Positions 14,663 to 23,111 of a stretch of 24,819 bases of DNA are shown one piece after another; the stretch's first letter is position 1, and every line of letters starts with the position of its first letter. This DNA comes from BS750m-G57 sp964392945. GTDB lineage: Bacteria > Planctomycetota > Phycisphaerae > SM23-33. The notes under the pieces were generated by a model that worked only from the letters and a program-made list of their open reading frames with translations, was not told the origin of the DNA and did not search any database. A program made the position numbers and the translations under genes. Where the stretch lies: assembly GCA_964392945.1 (NCBI GenBank), contig CAYMSH010000038.1, positions 1 through 24,819 on the forward strand, written 5' to 3'.

Positions 14663-14687
14663 GGATGCAACTCGAAAGGACCAAGAG

Positions 14688-15566
14688 ATGCCCGGACATT
14701 TTGCAGACGATCTGACGACCGCCATAATAGATAAACACGCCCCGGTGTGCGTCGGGATCGACCCGTCATACGAGCGATTGCCCGAATCGATCAAGCAGGA
14801 ATTCGGCGACAACCAAGTCGGAGCCCTGCGGAAATTCTGCACCGAAGTCATCCAGACAGTCGCGCCGATCGTGCCGGCGATAAAACCCCAGATCGCATAT
14901 TTCGAGGTCCACCAGGCCGCAGGGGTCGAACTATACTTCGACATGGTCTCCCTGGCCCGAGAGTGCGGACTGATGATCATTGGCGATATCAAGCGCAGCG
15001 ATATCGGCTCGACGGCCCAGGCCTACGCGCGGGGGCATGTCAGCGGGACAAACTGCCCTGATGCGGTAACGGTTAACGGATACCTCGGCTCAGACGGGCT
15101 CCAGCCGTTCATCGACGAAGGCGACGCCGAAGGACGCGGTATATTCATACTCGTTCGCACCTCGAACCCCTCGGGCTCTGTCATCCAGGACTTCGCCGAC
15201 GCATCGGGCAAGAAATTCTACCAGCACATGGCCGAGCAGGTCGCCGCACTCGGGCAGAACTCGGTAGGCTCCAGCTGTCTCAGCCGCGTCGGCGCCGTCG
15301 TGGGAGCTACGTATCCCGAGGAAGCCCGCCAGCTAAGGGAAATGATGCCGCAGCAGCTGTTCTTGGTCCCGGGCTACGGAGCCCAGGGCGCTACGGCTGA
15401 TGATTGTGCCGCGTCGTTTAAGGCTGACGGGACTGGCGCGATCGTAAACGCCAGCCGATCAGTGATTTATGCGTTTGACAAGAATCCGGATATTGATTGG
15501 CGCCAGGCGATTGAGCAGGCGTCGAAGGCGTTTGCGGCCGATCTGGCTGCGGCGATATTCCGATAG
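14688..15566 (+). CDS. pyrF: orotidine 5'-phosphate decarboxylase, long (type 2) form
   Basis: A 292-residue TIM-barrel enzyme for the last step of UMP synthesis. Visible motifs are VCVGIDPSYERLPE (substrate-binding Asp near the N-terminus), VPAIKPQIAYFE, and the catalytic DIKRSDIGSTAQAY (Lys and Asp tetrad). VGATYPEEARQLREMMP and LVPGYGAQGA form the phosphate-binding region, with NASRSVIYAF near the C-terminus. The length and the VGATYPEE signature are those of the type 2 subfamily. ATG 14688 has AAAGGA about 7 nt upstream; the earlier in-frame start at 14634 would lie on the predicted promoter. Confidence 0.94.
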   Translation: MPGHFADDLTTAIIDKHAPVCVGIDPSYERLPESIKQEFGDNQVGALRKFCTEVIQTVAPIVPAIKPQIAYFEVHQAAGVELYFDMVSLARECGLMIIGDIKRSDIGSTAQAYARGHVSGTNCPDAVTVNGYLGSDGLQPFIDEGDAEGRGIFILVRTSNPSGSVIQDFADASGKKFYQHMAEQVAALGQNSVGSSCLSRVGAVVGATYPEEARQLREMMPQQLFLVPGYGAQGATADDCAASFKADGTGAIVNASRSVIYAFDKNPDIDWRQAIEQASKAFAADLAAAIFR

Positions 15567-15603
15567 CCGTCGGCGATAACTATTGTCTCAAGTTTTCCGG
15601 CGG
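15567..15603 (+). terminator. weak terminator candidate after pyrF
   Basis: CCGTCGG (15567-15573) can pair with CCGGCGG (15597-15603) with one G-U pair across a 23-nt loop. TTGTTTCC follows. The long loop makes this doubtful. Confidence 0.3.
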
Positions 15604-15660
15604 TTGTTTCCGATATATACGAAGCTGAATGGAATCAAGCTGGGTATTGGAAGTAGTATC

Positions 15661-15759
15661 ATGGAACGAGTTTTTTCAGTAGTGGCCGGCATCACAGAAG
15701 CACTGATCTTCGCGGCGATTGCCGTTGCGATGATCACTGTCGTATGGGTTGCGCTTTAG
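15661..15759 (+). CDS. possible 32-residue single-span membrane peptide
   Basis: ATG to TAG encodes MERVFSVVAG followed by a hydrophobic stretch and a WVAL end, so nearly the whole peptide could be one membrane helix. GGAAG lies about 8 nt before the ATG. It occupies the otherwise empty 265-nt gap between pyrF and the HAD gene. There is no homology that I recognise and codon evidence is too short to be decisive. Confidence 0.35.
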   Translation: MERVFSVVAGITEALIFAAIAVAMITVVWVAL

Positions 15760-15771
15760 AGGGTCGATTCT

Positions 15772-15802
15772 CTGCGGGCCGATATTCGCATTCGCGCCGC
15801 AG
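15772..15802. terminator. hairpin candidate downstream of the HAD gene
   Basis: CTGCGG (15772-15777) pairs with CCGCAG (15797-15802) across 19 nt. It lies between the small ORF and the end of the HAD gene and could end either transcript. No good U-tract is present. Confidence 0.3.
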
Positions 15803-15831
15803 CATGGATCGATAATAACCCCTTCTTTAGC

Positions 15832-16569
15832 TCATTCGTACTGAGCTACGATCTGTAGTAGTTCTGTCAAATCTGTGAGACTGTGGTCTGGTGCAATTCT
15901 CTTGGGTTTGCGCCTGATGGGAAGATCCCTGAGCACAGTGATCATACCCGCACGGTTTGCCCCGGCGATGTCTGCTTTTGGCGAATCGCCTACGAACATC
16001 GCCTCTGCGGCCTGCAGTCCGAGTGCATCCAGTGCGATCTGGAATATCTTCGGGTGCGGTTTTCGGTATTCCACTTGGCTGGAGTAGATGCGCGTTTCAA
16101 AGATTCCGCCGAGTGAGACCAGATCGAGATGCCGGTCCAGAATCGCCCCTGGCAGGAACGTGTTGCTGACCAGAGCGAGTTTCAAGCCCCGTGCTTTCAG
16201 GGCGTTGAGAGTCTCTTCGGCTCCAGGTACTACGATCGCGGCTTTGCACAGCGGCTGGTAGAATCGCCAGGCAAGTTCGAGATTCTCCTCATCAGTCAGT
16301 TGGTATCCCCATTTCCGAGCGAAGCGGCCCATGACGTCCAGGGAGTTGAACTCCTTTCCCGTGACGCGTGATTTGATGTAGTTCCATCGAATGGCCCATA
16401 ACTGGCGGAAGTGGAACTTGCGAAAGCTGGGGAGTTTCTTGTCAAGTTCCTGGAGATAATCGTATCCCAGGCGCGCTCCCTTGAGGAACATTTCGGTAAC
16501 GCTTGCGTGCGCGAAATCTATAAGCGTGTCGCCGAGATCAAACAGGATGCCTTTTATCTTGCGTGCCAT
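15832..16569 (-). CDS. HAD-superfamily hydrolase (phosphatase-like)
   Basis: A 245-residue haloacid-dehalogenase-fold hydrolase. Motif I is ILFDLGDTL (nucleophile Asp11; Gly sits in the usual second-Asp position with Asp14 next to it, a variant common in HAD-IA members). Motif II is LALVSNTF, motif III is Lys in YRKPHPKIF, and motif IV is FVGDSPKADIAGA. A helical cap of about 100 residues lies between motifs I and II (FRKFHFRQLW to ELAWRFYQPL), as in subfamily IA. The substrate is unknown; phosphoglycolate-type or nucleotide phosphates are typical. No ribosome site is seen before the ATG, which fits a leaderless or nearly leaderless mRNA. It diverges from the ferredoxin gene. Confidence 0.88.
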   Translation of the reverse strand: MARKIKGILFDLGDTLIDFAHASVTEMFLKGARLGYDYLQELDKKLPSFRKFHFRQLWAIRWNYIKSRVTGKEFNSLDVMGRFARKWGYQLTDEENLELAWRFYQPLCKAAIVVPGAEETLNALKARGLKLALVSNTFLPGAILDRHLDLVSLGGIFETRIYSSQVEYRKPHPKIFQIALDALGLQAAEAMFVGDSPKADIAGANRAGMITVLRDLPIRRKPKRIAPDHSLTDLTELLQIVAQYE

Positions 16570-16577
16570 ATGTAGTA

Positions 16578-16607
16578 ATAGTAGCGTATTGCACCGTTCG
16601 GCGCCAA
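16578..16607 (-). promoter_or_regulatory. HAD gene promoter, apparently leaderless
   Basis: On the minus strand TTGGCG (16602-16607), 18 nt, then TACTAT (16578-16583). The start codon begins 8 nt after the -10 box, so transcription would start within 2 or 3 nt of the ATG. Confidence 0.5.
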
Positions 16608-16645
16608 CTCGGAATCAATTGTGGCAATAATCCTAAAAAAGCATC

Positions 16646-16675
16646 TTGAATTCCCCTAGGCTCCGACTGTACTAT
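16646..16675 (+). promoter_or_regulatory. ferredoxin promoter
   Basis: TTGAAT (16646-16651), 18 nt, then TACTAT (16670-16675). The leader is about 60 nt and ends in a T-run followed by GGAG 6 nt before the ATG. Confidence 0.5.
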
Positions 16676-16744
16676 ATCATTGGAATCGGGTACCGCGCCG
16701 CTTGGCGGGGTAGAGACAAACGAGAGTTTTTTTTGGAGTACAAC

Positions 16745-16915
16745 ATGGCTTATGTAATTTCTGACCAATGCACCGCATGCGGTTCCTGCATGGATTCCTG
16801 CCCCGCCGAGGCTATCAAGGAAGGCGATCCGAAGTACACGATCGACCCCGATCTGTGCATCGACTGCGCAAGCTGCGTAGACGCCTGCCCCGTTGAAGCG
16901 ATAAGCGAAGCGTAA
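16745..16915 (+). CDS. 2[4Fe-4S] ferredoxin
   Basis: A 56-residue clostridial-type ferredoxin, a soluble low-potential electron carrier. Two CxxCxxCxxxCP motifs are intact: Cys9, 12, 15 and 19, then Cys38, 41, 44 and 48. Each ends in the usual Pro-(Ala/Val)-Glu-Ala-Ile. Length and spacing match the family exactly. GGAG lies 6 nt before the ATG, and the longer frame from 16646 runs through the promoter. It is monocistronic. Such a ferredoxin is the usual electron donor to BadF/HgdC-type activases, so it may serve the CoA-ester system at the start of the window; this is inference, since the two are about 15 kb apart. Confidence 0.95.
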   Translation: MAYVISDQCTACGSCMDSCPAEAIKEGDPKYTIDPDLCIDCASCVDACPVEAISEA

Positions 16916-16937
16916 TCAACGAGTGTAGAATCTTCTT

Positions 16938-16972
16938 GCGGGCGGCCGGTGCCAATGACCCCGGGGGCCCGC
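16938..16972 (+). terminator. GC-rich hairpin after the ferredoxin gene
   Basis: GCGGGC (16938-16943) pairs with GCCCGC (16967-16972), with further GC-rich pairing possible inside. TCTTTGCGCTTT follows. It is a plausible but imperfect terminator. Confidence 0.4.
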
Positions 16973-17010
16973 TCTTTGCGCTTTATGCAATCTCACAAGC
17001 AATTTGCTCG

Positions 17011-17039
17011 TTACTACAAGTGGCATGGGGAGGTATAAT
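17011..17039 (+). promoter_or_regulatory. promoter of the TPR/peptidase gene
   Basis: A perfect TATAAT (17034-17039) with a poor -35 TTACTA 17 nt upstream. The leader would be about 130 nt. Apart from this and the preceding hairpin I see nothing else in 16916-17174. Confidence 0.5.
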
Positions 17040-17174
17040 GGTTTAGCGGAAGCCGCGCTGCGTCGATTGGAACTTTCCAGTGGTTTCACGCGTCTAACCA
17101 ATGGCAACCCGGGCGCCACAAGATCCGGATAGACAGATGTAAGAACGGCGATCAACAACGAATACGAGGACCAG

Positions 17175-20141
17175 ATGCGCAAAAGCCTGATAACCTCAAT
17201 AGCATCGCAACTATTTCTAGCGGCAGTGCTTATAGTATCGAATCCGCAAGGGCCGCAGGCCCTCGCCGATAGCAAGGCGACTTCCAGACCGGCTACTCAG
17301 CCGGCCAGCCAACCGGCTACACAGCCTGCCGATCCGCTGGGCGCTGCGCGGAAGTTGTTCCTCAAAGGCGACTACGCCGGGGCCGAACGGCTCTATGCCA
17401 AAAGCAAAACGGCGGCTGAATCACAAATAACCGCCGTAATCGGTCAAGCGCGAGCCCTCGCTGTGCAGGGGAAGTACACCGAGGCCAAGAAAGCACTTAT
17501 CGCAATGTCAGAGCCTGGGGCCAAAGACCCCAAGTGGCGAACAGCAACAGCCGAGGCGCTGTATACGCTGGGAGAGTACAAAGAGGCCCTGGTTCACGCG
17601 ACGAAGGCCCACAAGCTGCAACCGATCTGGGCTCCGGCGATATTCGTTCGCGGACGCCTGCTGGAAACCCTCGGACGCAAGAAAGAGGCCAAAGACGTCT
17701 ACGATTCAATGTCAGTGGTAATCGCCGACAGGAAGTACCGCTCAAACGCCGAGCAACTGGTGGCTGTAGGGCAGATCTTCGACAGGTACGTGATACTCAC
17801 CGGGCAGAAGGCTTCGGGCCAGGCCGACAACATATTTAACAACTACATTCGCCGGGCTTACGAGGAGGTTGACTCGCAGTATTGGCCCGCACACGTAGCG
17901 GCCGGCATGTTCGCCTTGTCCAAGCATCGGGCCAAGACCGCAGTTATTGAATTCAAACTGGCGCTCAAGAATAACCCTCGCTGCGCCGACGCCATGGTCG
18001 GCCTCGGAGCCGGGGAACTGTCCAGATGGCGCTTCGAGACGTGCCTGAAGCATGCAGATGCGGCGCTGAAGATCAATCCCAACCACGCCGACGCTCTGCT
18101 GCTGAAAGCCGTCTGCATGATGCAGTGGCGCAAGTTCGATCTGGTCGAACCCTTCGTCAAGAAGGTCCTGAAGACCAACCCCAATCACCTTGAAGCACTC
18201 TCGCTGGGCGCGGCCGTGCAGATTCGCAGATGGAAAGACGATCTGGCCAAGCCGTACATGGAAACCGCGGCGAAGATCAATCCGCGTTATCACGGCATGC
18301 CTAATACGATAGGCCAGTGGCTCGCCGCCGGTCGCCAGTTCAAGAAAGCCGAAGCCCAGTACCTCAAGGCCATCGAGATGGCTCCGGAACTAGCCGGACC
18401 GGTTACGAACCTCGGCCTGCTGTACATGCAGACCGGTCAGGAGGACAAGGCGTCCGAGACGCTGAAGAAGGCTCACGAAATCGACGATTTCCGCGCCGAC
18501 GTCGTGAACTACATCAAGATACTCGACAAGCTCGAGGCCTTCTTAGTCAAGGAGACAGAGCATTTCATAATCAAAGTCGATGCTCAACACGACGCGGTGC
18601 TGGCCGATCTGATCGCCGAGTACATGGAGGAGATCTACGAAGAAATATGCGACGATTTCGATCATCGCCCGCCGAACAAGACGATCATCGAGTTCTTCCC
18701 GGTTCACGAGGATTTCTCCCTGCGCTTGTCGGGCAAGGGCTGGGTCGGAACGATAGGAGCCTCGACAGGCAATGTCATCGTGATGGTCGCCCCCAACAAG
18801 AAGCGATCCCCGCGATTCGGAACATTCAACTGGGCCACGGTCCTCAGGCACGAGTACACTCACAGCGTAACGCTGTCGGCTACCGATAATCGCATCCCGC
18901 ACTGGTTCACCGAATCCTGTGCGGTCTGGGAGCAGCCCGACAGGCGAAACTACCAGGCGGTGAAACTCCTGGTCAATACAGTGCGATTCGGAAAGCTGTT
19001 CCCGGTCCAGGAGCTCGACTGGGGCTTCATCAGGCCCAAAAAACGGACCGACAGATCCCTGGCCTACGCACAGGCTGAGTGGATAATGGAATACATAATC
19101 GAGACCAGGAAGTATCCTGCGATCCTGGCGATGCTAAAGGGCTTCCGCGACGGGATGACCCAGAAAGAGGTCTTCGCCAAGATACTCAAAACCGACGAGA
19201 AGAAGTTCAACAAGGATTTCGGAGCCTGGGCCAAGAAGCAGATCGCCTCGTGGGGCTTCCCGAGCGATCCGCCGCCGAAGCTGACCGAGGCGATGGCCGA
19301 TCTGGCTAAAGCCAAGAAGTCCGGCGACAAGAAAGCCCAGGCCGACGCGCAGGCCAAAGTCGCCATCGCCTCGTATTACAGTCGCTCGCACCGCTCCAAG
19401 GCTCACGTAGCGGCCCAGGCGGCGCTGAAGCTCAATCCCGATCAGACCAAGGCCCTGGCGATTGTCGCGATGCATCTGCTGAGGACCAAGAAGTACGACG
19501 ATGCGATCAAGACAGCCACACGCCTGGAGAATCTCGATCACACGTCGCGAACATCCCCGCGCGTGTTGGCCGAGTGCTACCTTGCAAAACGCAACTGGCC
19601 CCAGGCCATCGCCGCCCTGGAGCTGCTCAAGCAGCGCACGCCGCTGGACCCGTGGGCCTACGAACAACTGGCTGGAAAGTATGTCCAGATGGGACAGCCT
19701 AAGAAAGCGCTGCCCAACCTGATCGAACTGCACCGACGCACCATGAAGGACCCGAAATATGCGAGGCAGATCGCCGACATATGCCTGGCCGCCGAGGATG
19801 ATGACCAGGCCCTGCAGTACTTCAAGCAGATCGTGCGAATCAACCCCTACGAAGCCAGCGCGTATGAGGCTATGGCGTCGATACACCGCTCGGCCGGTCG
19901 ATACGACAAGGCGATCGCCGCCATCGGATCGGTATGTCTGCTGGATGATAGTTCCGCCGACGCGTGGACCAAGATGGCGATGATGCGTTTTCTCGCCGGG
20001 CGAGCAAACCGCAGCCTCGACGAACTCAAACGCGCCGACGATGCCGCCGACAAGGCCCTTGCAATCGATTCAGACAGCCAGGCTCGAAGAGTCAAGGTCA
20101 TGATCGAAGCGGCGATCGAGTCAATTAAGGAAGACAGCTAG
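17175..20141 (+). CDS. secreted TPR protein with a peptidase-MA-like gluzincin domain
   Basis: A 988-residue exported protein. Residues 1-31 or so are a Sec signal peptide, followed by a Thr-Gln-Pro-Ala linker (SRPATQPASQPATQPAD). Residues 50-440 are tandem TPR-like helix pairs with repeated NPNHADALLL and INPRYHGMP elements. Residues 455-690 form a peptidase-MA-like domain: the zinc motif HEYTH (His559, Glu560, His563) and Glu580 in WFTES as the likely third ligand are intact, so an active metallopeptidase is possible. Residues 710-988 are a second TPR array. GAGGA lies about 4 nt before the ATG. The gene ends 2 nt before the mazG-like start codon. Such TPR-gluzincin-TPR proteins are common in planctomycetes but their substrates are unknown. 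Confidence 0.88.
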   Translation: MRKSLITSIASQLFLAAVLIVSNPQGPQALADSKATSRPATQPASQPATQPADPLGAARKLFLKGDYAGAERLYAKSKTAAESQITAVIGQARALAVQGKYTEAKKALIAMSEPGAKDPKWRTATAEALYTLGEYKEALVHATKAHKLQPIWAPAIFVRGRLLETLGRKKEAKDVYDSMSVVIADRKYRSNAEQLVAVGQIFDRYVILTGQKASGQADNIFNNYIRRAYEEVDSQYWPAHVAAGMFALSKHRAKTAVIEFKLALKNNPRCADAMVGLGAGELSRWRFETCLKHADAALKINPNHADALLLKAVCMMQWRKFDLVEPFVKKVLKTNPNHLEALSLGAAVQIRRWKDDLAKPYMETAAKINPRYHGMPNTIGQWLAAGRQFKKAEAQYLKAIEMAPELAGPVTNLGLLYMQTGQEDKASETLKKAHEIDDFRADVVNYIKILDKLEAFLVKETEHFIIKVDAQHDAVLADLIAEYMEEIYEEICDDFDHRPPNKTIIEFFPVHEDFSLRLSGKGWVGTIGASTGNVIVMVAPNKKRSPRFGTFNWATVLRHEYTHSVTLSATDNRIPHWFTESCAVWEQPDRRNYQAVKLLVNTVRFGKLFPVQELDWGFIRPKKRTDRSLAYAQAEWIMEYIIETRKYPAILAMLKGFRDGMTQKEVFAKILKTDEKKFNKDFGAWAKKQIASWGFPSDPPPKLTEAMADLAKAKKSGDKKAQADAQAKVAIASYYSRSHRSKAHVAAQAALKLNPDQTKALAIVAMHLLRTKKYDDAIKTATRLENLDHTSRTSPRVLAECYLAKRNWPQAIAALELLKQRTPLDPWAYEQLAGKYVQMGQPKKALPNLIELHRRTMKDPKYARQIADICLAAEDDDQALQYFKQIVRINPYEASAYEAMASIHRSAGRYDKAIAAIGSVCLLDDSSADAWTKMAMMRFLAGRANRSLDELKRADDAADKALAIDSDSQARRVKVMIEAAIESIKEDS

Positions 20142-20143
20142 CA

Positions 20144-20449
20144 ATGACAGACCCCAATCAGGGCCCGGAATCCGGAGCCGGCAGCGTTACGATTAAGGAA
20201 TTTCAGGACTTCATCCTCAACCAGTACGGAAAACGCGACGCAGAACGCGGAACCCCTGGGACCTTTCTGTGGTTCATTGAAGAAGTCGGCGAACTGGCCA
20301 CGGCGCTGGCCGGCGATGCCCAGACCAACAAGGAAGAAGAATTCGCCGACGTCCTGGCGTGGCTGAACACTCTTGCGAACATAAACGGCGTGGATCTCAC
20401 GACCGCCGTAGAGAAATACACCGTAAAAGGCGTCGAAGGAACGAAGTAG
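20144..20449 (+). CDS. MazG-like nucleotide pyrophosphohydrolase
   Basis: A 101-residue all-alpha NTP pyrophosphatase of the MazG/dUTPase-like superfamily, which hydrolyses (d)NTPs to monophosphates. The metal-binding helices are visible: FIEEVGELATAL (EExxE) and NKEEEFADVLAWL (ExxD). Single-domain members are this short. It starts 2 nt after the stop of the TPR/peptidase gene and so is probably translated from the same mRNA. A functional link between the two is not evident. It is followed by the inverted repeat and then waaA. Confidence 0.88.
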   Translation: MTDPNQGPESGAGSVTIKEFQDFILNQYGKRDAERGTPGTFLWFIEEVGELATALAGDAQTNKEEEFADVLAWLNTLANINGVDLTTAVEKYTVKGVEGTK

Positions 20450-20454
20450 ACGGA

Positions 20455-20575
20455 CCAATATCCAACGTCCAATGTCTAGCTCCCAAGTCTCAAGTTAACG
20501 TCAACCGATAAGCTCGTCGCTGGCGTTGAGGTTCGCTGTTTACCTGGAAATTGGTCATTGGGCGTTGGACATTGG
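20455..20575. repeat. spaced inverted repeat of a CCAATGTCCAACG-type element
   Basis: Left arm CCAATATCCAACGTCCAATG (20455-20474) matches the reverse complement of the right arm (20556-20575) at 18 of 20 positions. The right arm continues into tandem GGACATT copies (20567-20581). It fills most of the 152-nt gap between the MazG-like gene and waaA. It could be a mobile or palindromic intergenic repeat, or a long-range stem in mRNA. Confidence 0.7.
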
Positions 20576-20601
20576 ACATTGTGTAGGGCATACTTGGGCT
20601 C

Positions 20602-21945
20602 ATGGGTATAATTCTGGATATTGTGTACGCTTTGGCGATCGTGTTGCTCAGTCCCTGGTGGCTTTACCGCATGATCCGCCACGGGCGATATCGCGACGGC
20701 GTCGGCCAGCGGTTCGGAGCCTCGCCGGTTAGATACGGGCTCCAGCCGGTGATCTGGCTCCATGGAGTTTCTCTTGGCGAGGTCAATGCTCTGGCGTCAG
20801 TCGTGCGCGAACTTCACTCTCAACTGCCGGACTATCAAGTAGTGATCTCGACGAGCACAGACACCGGAATGGCTGGCGCACGCAAGCTGTTCGCTCCGGC
20901 CCATACCGTATTCCGCTGGCCGCTGGACTTTACGCTGGCGGTGCGTAGGTCGCTGAATCGCGTGCGACCGGATCTTGTGGTGCTGATGGAGGGCGACGTC
21001 TGGCCGAACTTCCTGGCCGCATGCAACCGCCGCAAAATCCCGGTAGTTGTCGTAAACGGGCGAATGAGCCCCGACAAGGGATACCCCGGATACAAGAAGC
21101 TTGGTCCGCTGGCGGCGGGGCTGTTCAATCGCTTGACCGCTATCGGCGTGCAGACAGAAGGATACGCCGAATGCTTCCGAAAACTCGGCACAAAGAGCGA
21201 AAAGGTCCAGGTTACCGGGATGATGAAGTTCGACACTGTCGAAGTGGCCGACACTCTCGACGGTCAGGACTCACTGGCCGAAACGCTGGGCATCGACGCC
21301 GCCGATTCGCTGATAGTGGCCGGCGGGACCGGGCCTGGTGAAGAAAAAATACTGCTCGAGGCGTTTGCCAAGCTACGAGCCGGCGGCAAGCATCCCTCGG
21401 CGCGACTGGCGATTGTGCCCCGCAAACCCGAACGGTTCGGCGAAGTGGCCAAACTGATCGCAGACAGCGGTTCTGCTCTGATACGCCGCAGCGAAACGCC
21501 CGACGGATCGCCGAGCCCGGACGCCGAAGATGCGATAATCCTGGGCGACACGATGGGTGAACTTCGAAAATTCTACGCACTTGCAGCGTGCGTGTTCGTG
21601 GGCCGATCGCTCGTTCCCATGGGCGGATCGGACATGATAGAAGCCGCCGCGCTGGGGAAACCGACTTGCTTCGGACCGCATACGTTCAACTTCCCGCAGG
21701 CCGACGATCTGGCCGCAAACGGATGCGCTAGAATCGCCGACGCCGAGGAACTGGTCGACAAACTGGACCAGTGGCTGAGCGATCCGGCCTCGGCTGAGCA
21801 AGCCGGAACCCAGGCTCGGCAATACGTGCTGACCCAGCAGGGCGCCACGCGCCGAAATGTCGAGATGATATGCGAAGTGTTGAACAGAACTCCCGCTGCG
21901 GCCGCGGGGGGGATATCAACTGACGCAATCTCAGACAGCGAATAA
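20602..21945 (+). CDS. waaA: 3-deoxy-D-manno-octulosonic acid (Kdo) transferase
   Basis: A 447-residue GT-B glycosyltransferase that adds Kdo to lipid A precursor on the inner face of the cytoplasmic membrane. An N-terminal membrane anchor (ILDIVYALAIVLLSPWWLY) precedes IWLHGVSLGEVNA, with catalytic Glu60. RWPLDFT, VVLMEGDVWPNFL and VVNGRMSPDKGYPGY follow in family order. The C-terminal CMP-Kdo-binding half shows AGGTGPGEEKILL, AIVPRKPERF, ILGDTMGEL and PMGGSDMIEAAALGKP. The ATG is poorly supported by a ribosome site but starts the anchor. It lies 4 nt before proB. Its presence shows the organism makes a Kdo-containing lipopolysaccharide. Confidence 0.94.
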   Translation: MGIILDIVYALAIVLLSPWWLYRMIRHGRYRDGVGQRFGASPVRYGLQPVIWLHGVSLGEVNALASVVRELHSQLPDYQVVISTSTDTGMAGARKLFAPAHTVFRWPLDFTLAVRRSLNRVRPDLVVLMEGDVWPNFLAACNRRKIPVVVVNGRMSPDKGYPGYKKLGPLAAGLFNRLTAIGVQTEGYAECFRKLGTKSEKVQVTGMMKFDTVEVADTLDGQDSLAETLGIDAADSLIVAGGTGPGEEKILLEAFAKLRAGGKHPSARLAIVPRKPERFGEVAKLIADSGSALIRRSETPDGSPSPDAEDAIILGDTMGELRKFYALAACVFVGRSLVPMGGSDMIEAAALGKPTCFGPHTFNFPQADDLAANGCARIADAEELVDKLDQWLSDPASAEQAGTQARQYVLTQQGATRRNVEMICEVLNRTPAAAAGGISTDAISDSE

Positions 21946-21949
21946 TACA

Positions 21950-23065
21950 ATGTCCGCAGAAACGGTAAGACAAAATGTAGTGGCCAATCCGCAGCGAATC
22001 GTCGTGAAAGTCGGCACCAACGCGATCTGCCAATCGACCGGCCGGCCCGACGAAGAGGCGATCGCCGCGCTGGCCGAACAGATCGCAGAAGTGATGTCGG
22101 CAGGCGTGAAAGTAACTATCGTAGCCAGCGGAGCCATCGGAGCAGGCATCGGCGAACTGGACCTGGACCAGCGCCCCAGGACCACGCCGCACCTCCAGGC
22201 CGCCGCCGCTGTCGGCCAGGGCCAACTCATGCGCACCTTTCACGACATCTTCGCACGATACGGCGTGCGGGTCGCGCAGGTGCTCGTCACGCGAAGCGCG
22301 TTTGAAGACCATCAGCGATACCTCAATATCCGCAACACCCTGACGGCGCTCGAAGAATACGGCGCCCTGCCGATCATCAACGAAAACGACACCGTCGCGA
22401 TCGAAGAACTCCGCTACGGTGAAAACGACGTGCTGGCCGCGATCGTGGCCAACATGCTCGGATCCGAACTGCTTGTCCTGCTGACAGTCGTAGACGGCGT
22501 GCTCCGCGACGGACAAGTCGTAGACGTGATCACACAAGTCGATGAAGATACAATGTCGCTGGTCAGCGACAGCGGCAGCAAGTTCGGAACCGGCGGTATG
22601 GCGACAAAGCTGCAGGCCGCCGACATGGTTATCCGCGCCGGCTACGCGGCGATCATCGCAAATGCACGCACGCCGAACGTGCTGACGCGCTTGCTTGCCG
22701 GCGAACAGCTTGGAACGGTGTTTGTGCCCGCCGATCGGAAAATGTCGCCCAGGCGCCGCTGGATCGGTCTGACGGCGAGCCCCGTCGGCAGGATTATCGT
22801 AGACCCCGGCGCCGCACGGGCCCTGAAGGAACTCGGAAAGAGCCTCCTGCCCTCGGGCGTAACAGGTGTCTCCGGCTCGTTCGCCAGCGGCGACATGGTA
22901 GCCGTATTCGACGATCAGGAACGCGAGATCGCACGCGGACTGACGAACTATTCGTCAGATCAAATCGAGACTATAAAGGGGTTGAAGACCGACAAGATCG
23001 TCCAGGTCCTCGGCGACAAACCGTACGACGAAGTGATCCATCGCAACAACATGGCGATCATCTGA
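21950..23065 (+). CDS. proB: glutamate 5-kinase
   Basis: A 371-residue amino-acid kinase with a C-terminal PUA domain; it makes gamma-glutamyl phosphate, the first step of proline synthesis. Lys20 in RIVVKVGTNA, VASGAIGAG (about 60-68), AAAAVGQGQLM, PIINENDTVA, the substrate Asp in GENDVLAA and GTGGMATKLQAA are all present. The PUA domain runs from about residue 280 (GRIIVDPGAARAL) to DKPYDEVIHRNNM. It starts 4 nt after waaA, so the two are translationally close although their pathways are unrelated. proA is not in the window. Confidence 0.95.
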   Translation: MSAETVRQNVVANPQRIVVKVGTNAICQSTGRPDEEAIAALAEQIAEVMSAGVKVTIVASGAIGAGIGELDLDQRPRTTPHLQAAAAVGQGQLMRTFHDIFARYGVRVAQVLVTRSAFEDHQRYLNIRNTLTALEEYGALPIINENDTVAIEELRYGENDVLAAIVANMLGSELLVLLTVVDGVLRDGQVVDVITQVDEDTMSLVSDSGSKFGTGGMATKLQAADMVIRAGYAAIIANARTPNVLTRLLAGEQLGTVFVPADRKMSPRRRWIGLTASPVGRIIVDPGAARALKELGKSLLPSGVTGVSGSFASGDMVAVFDDQEREIARGLTNYSSDQIETIKGLKTDKIVQVLGDKPYDEVIHRNNMAII

Positions 23066-23111
23066 CAACGCCGGTCTGTGCTGCAATCAGTTCTCAGCAA
23101 TCGTTCGAAAG

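Noticed and set aside
16570..16744. Longer ferredoxin start at 16646
   Set aside because: It would translate through the predicted promoter; GGAG and the family length support 16745.
20526..20763. Short open frames across the inverted repeat giving WALDIGH-like peptides
   Set aside because: They are translations of the CATTGGACATTGG repeat, not genes.
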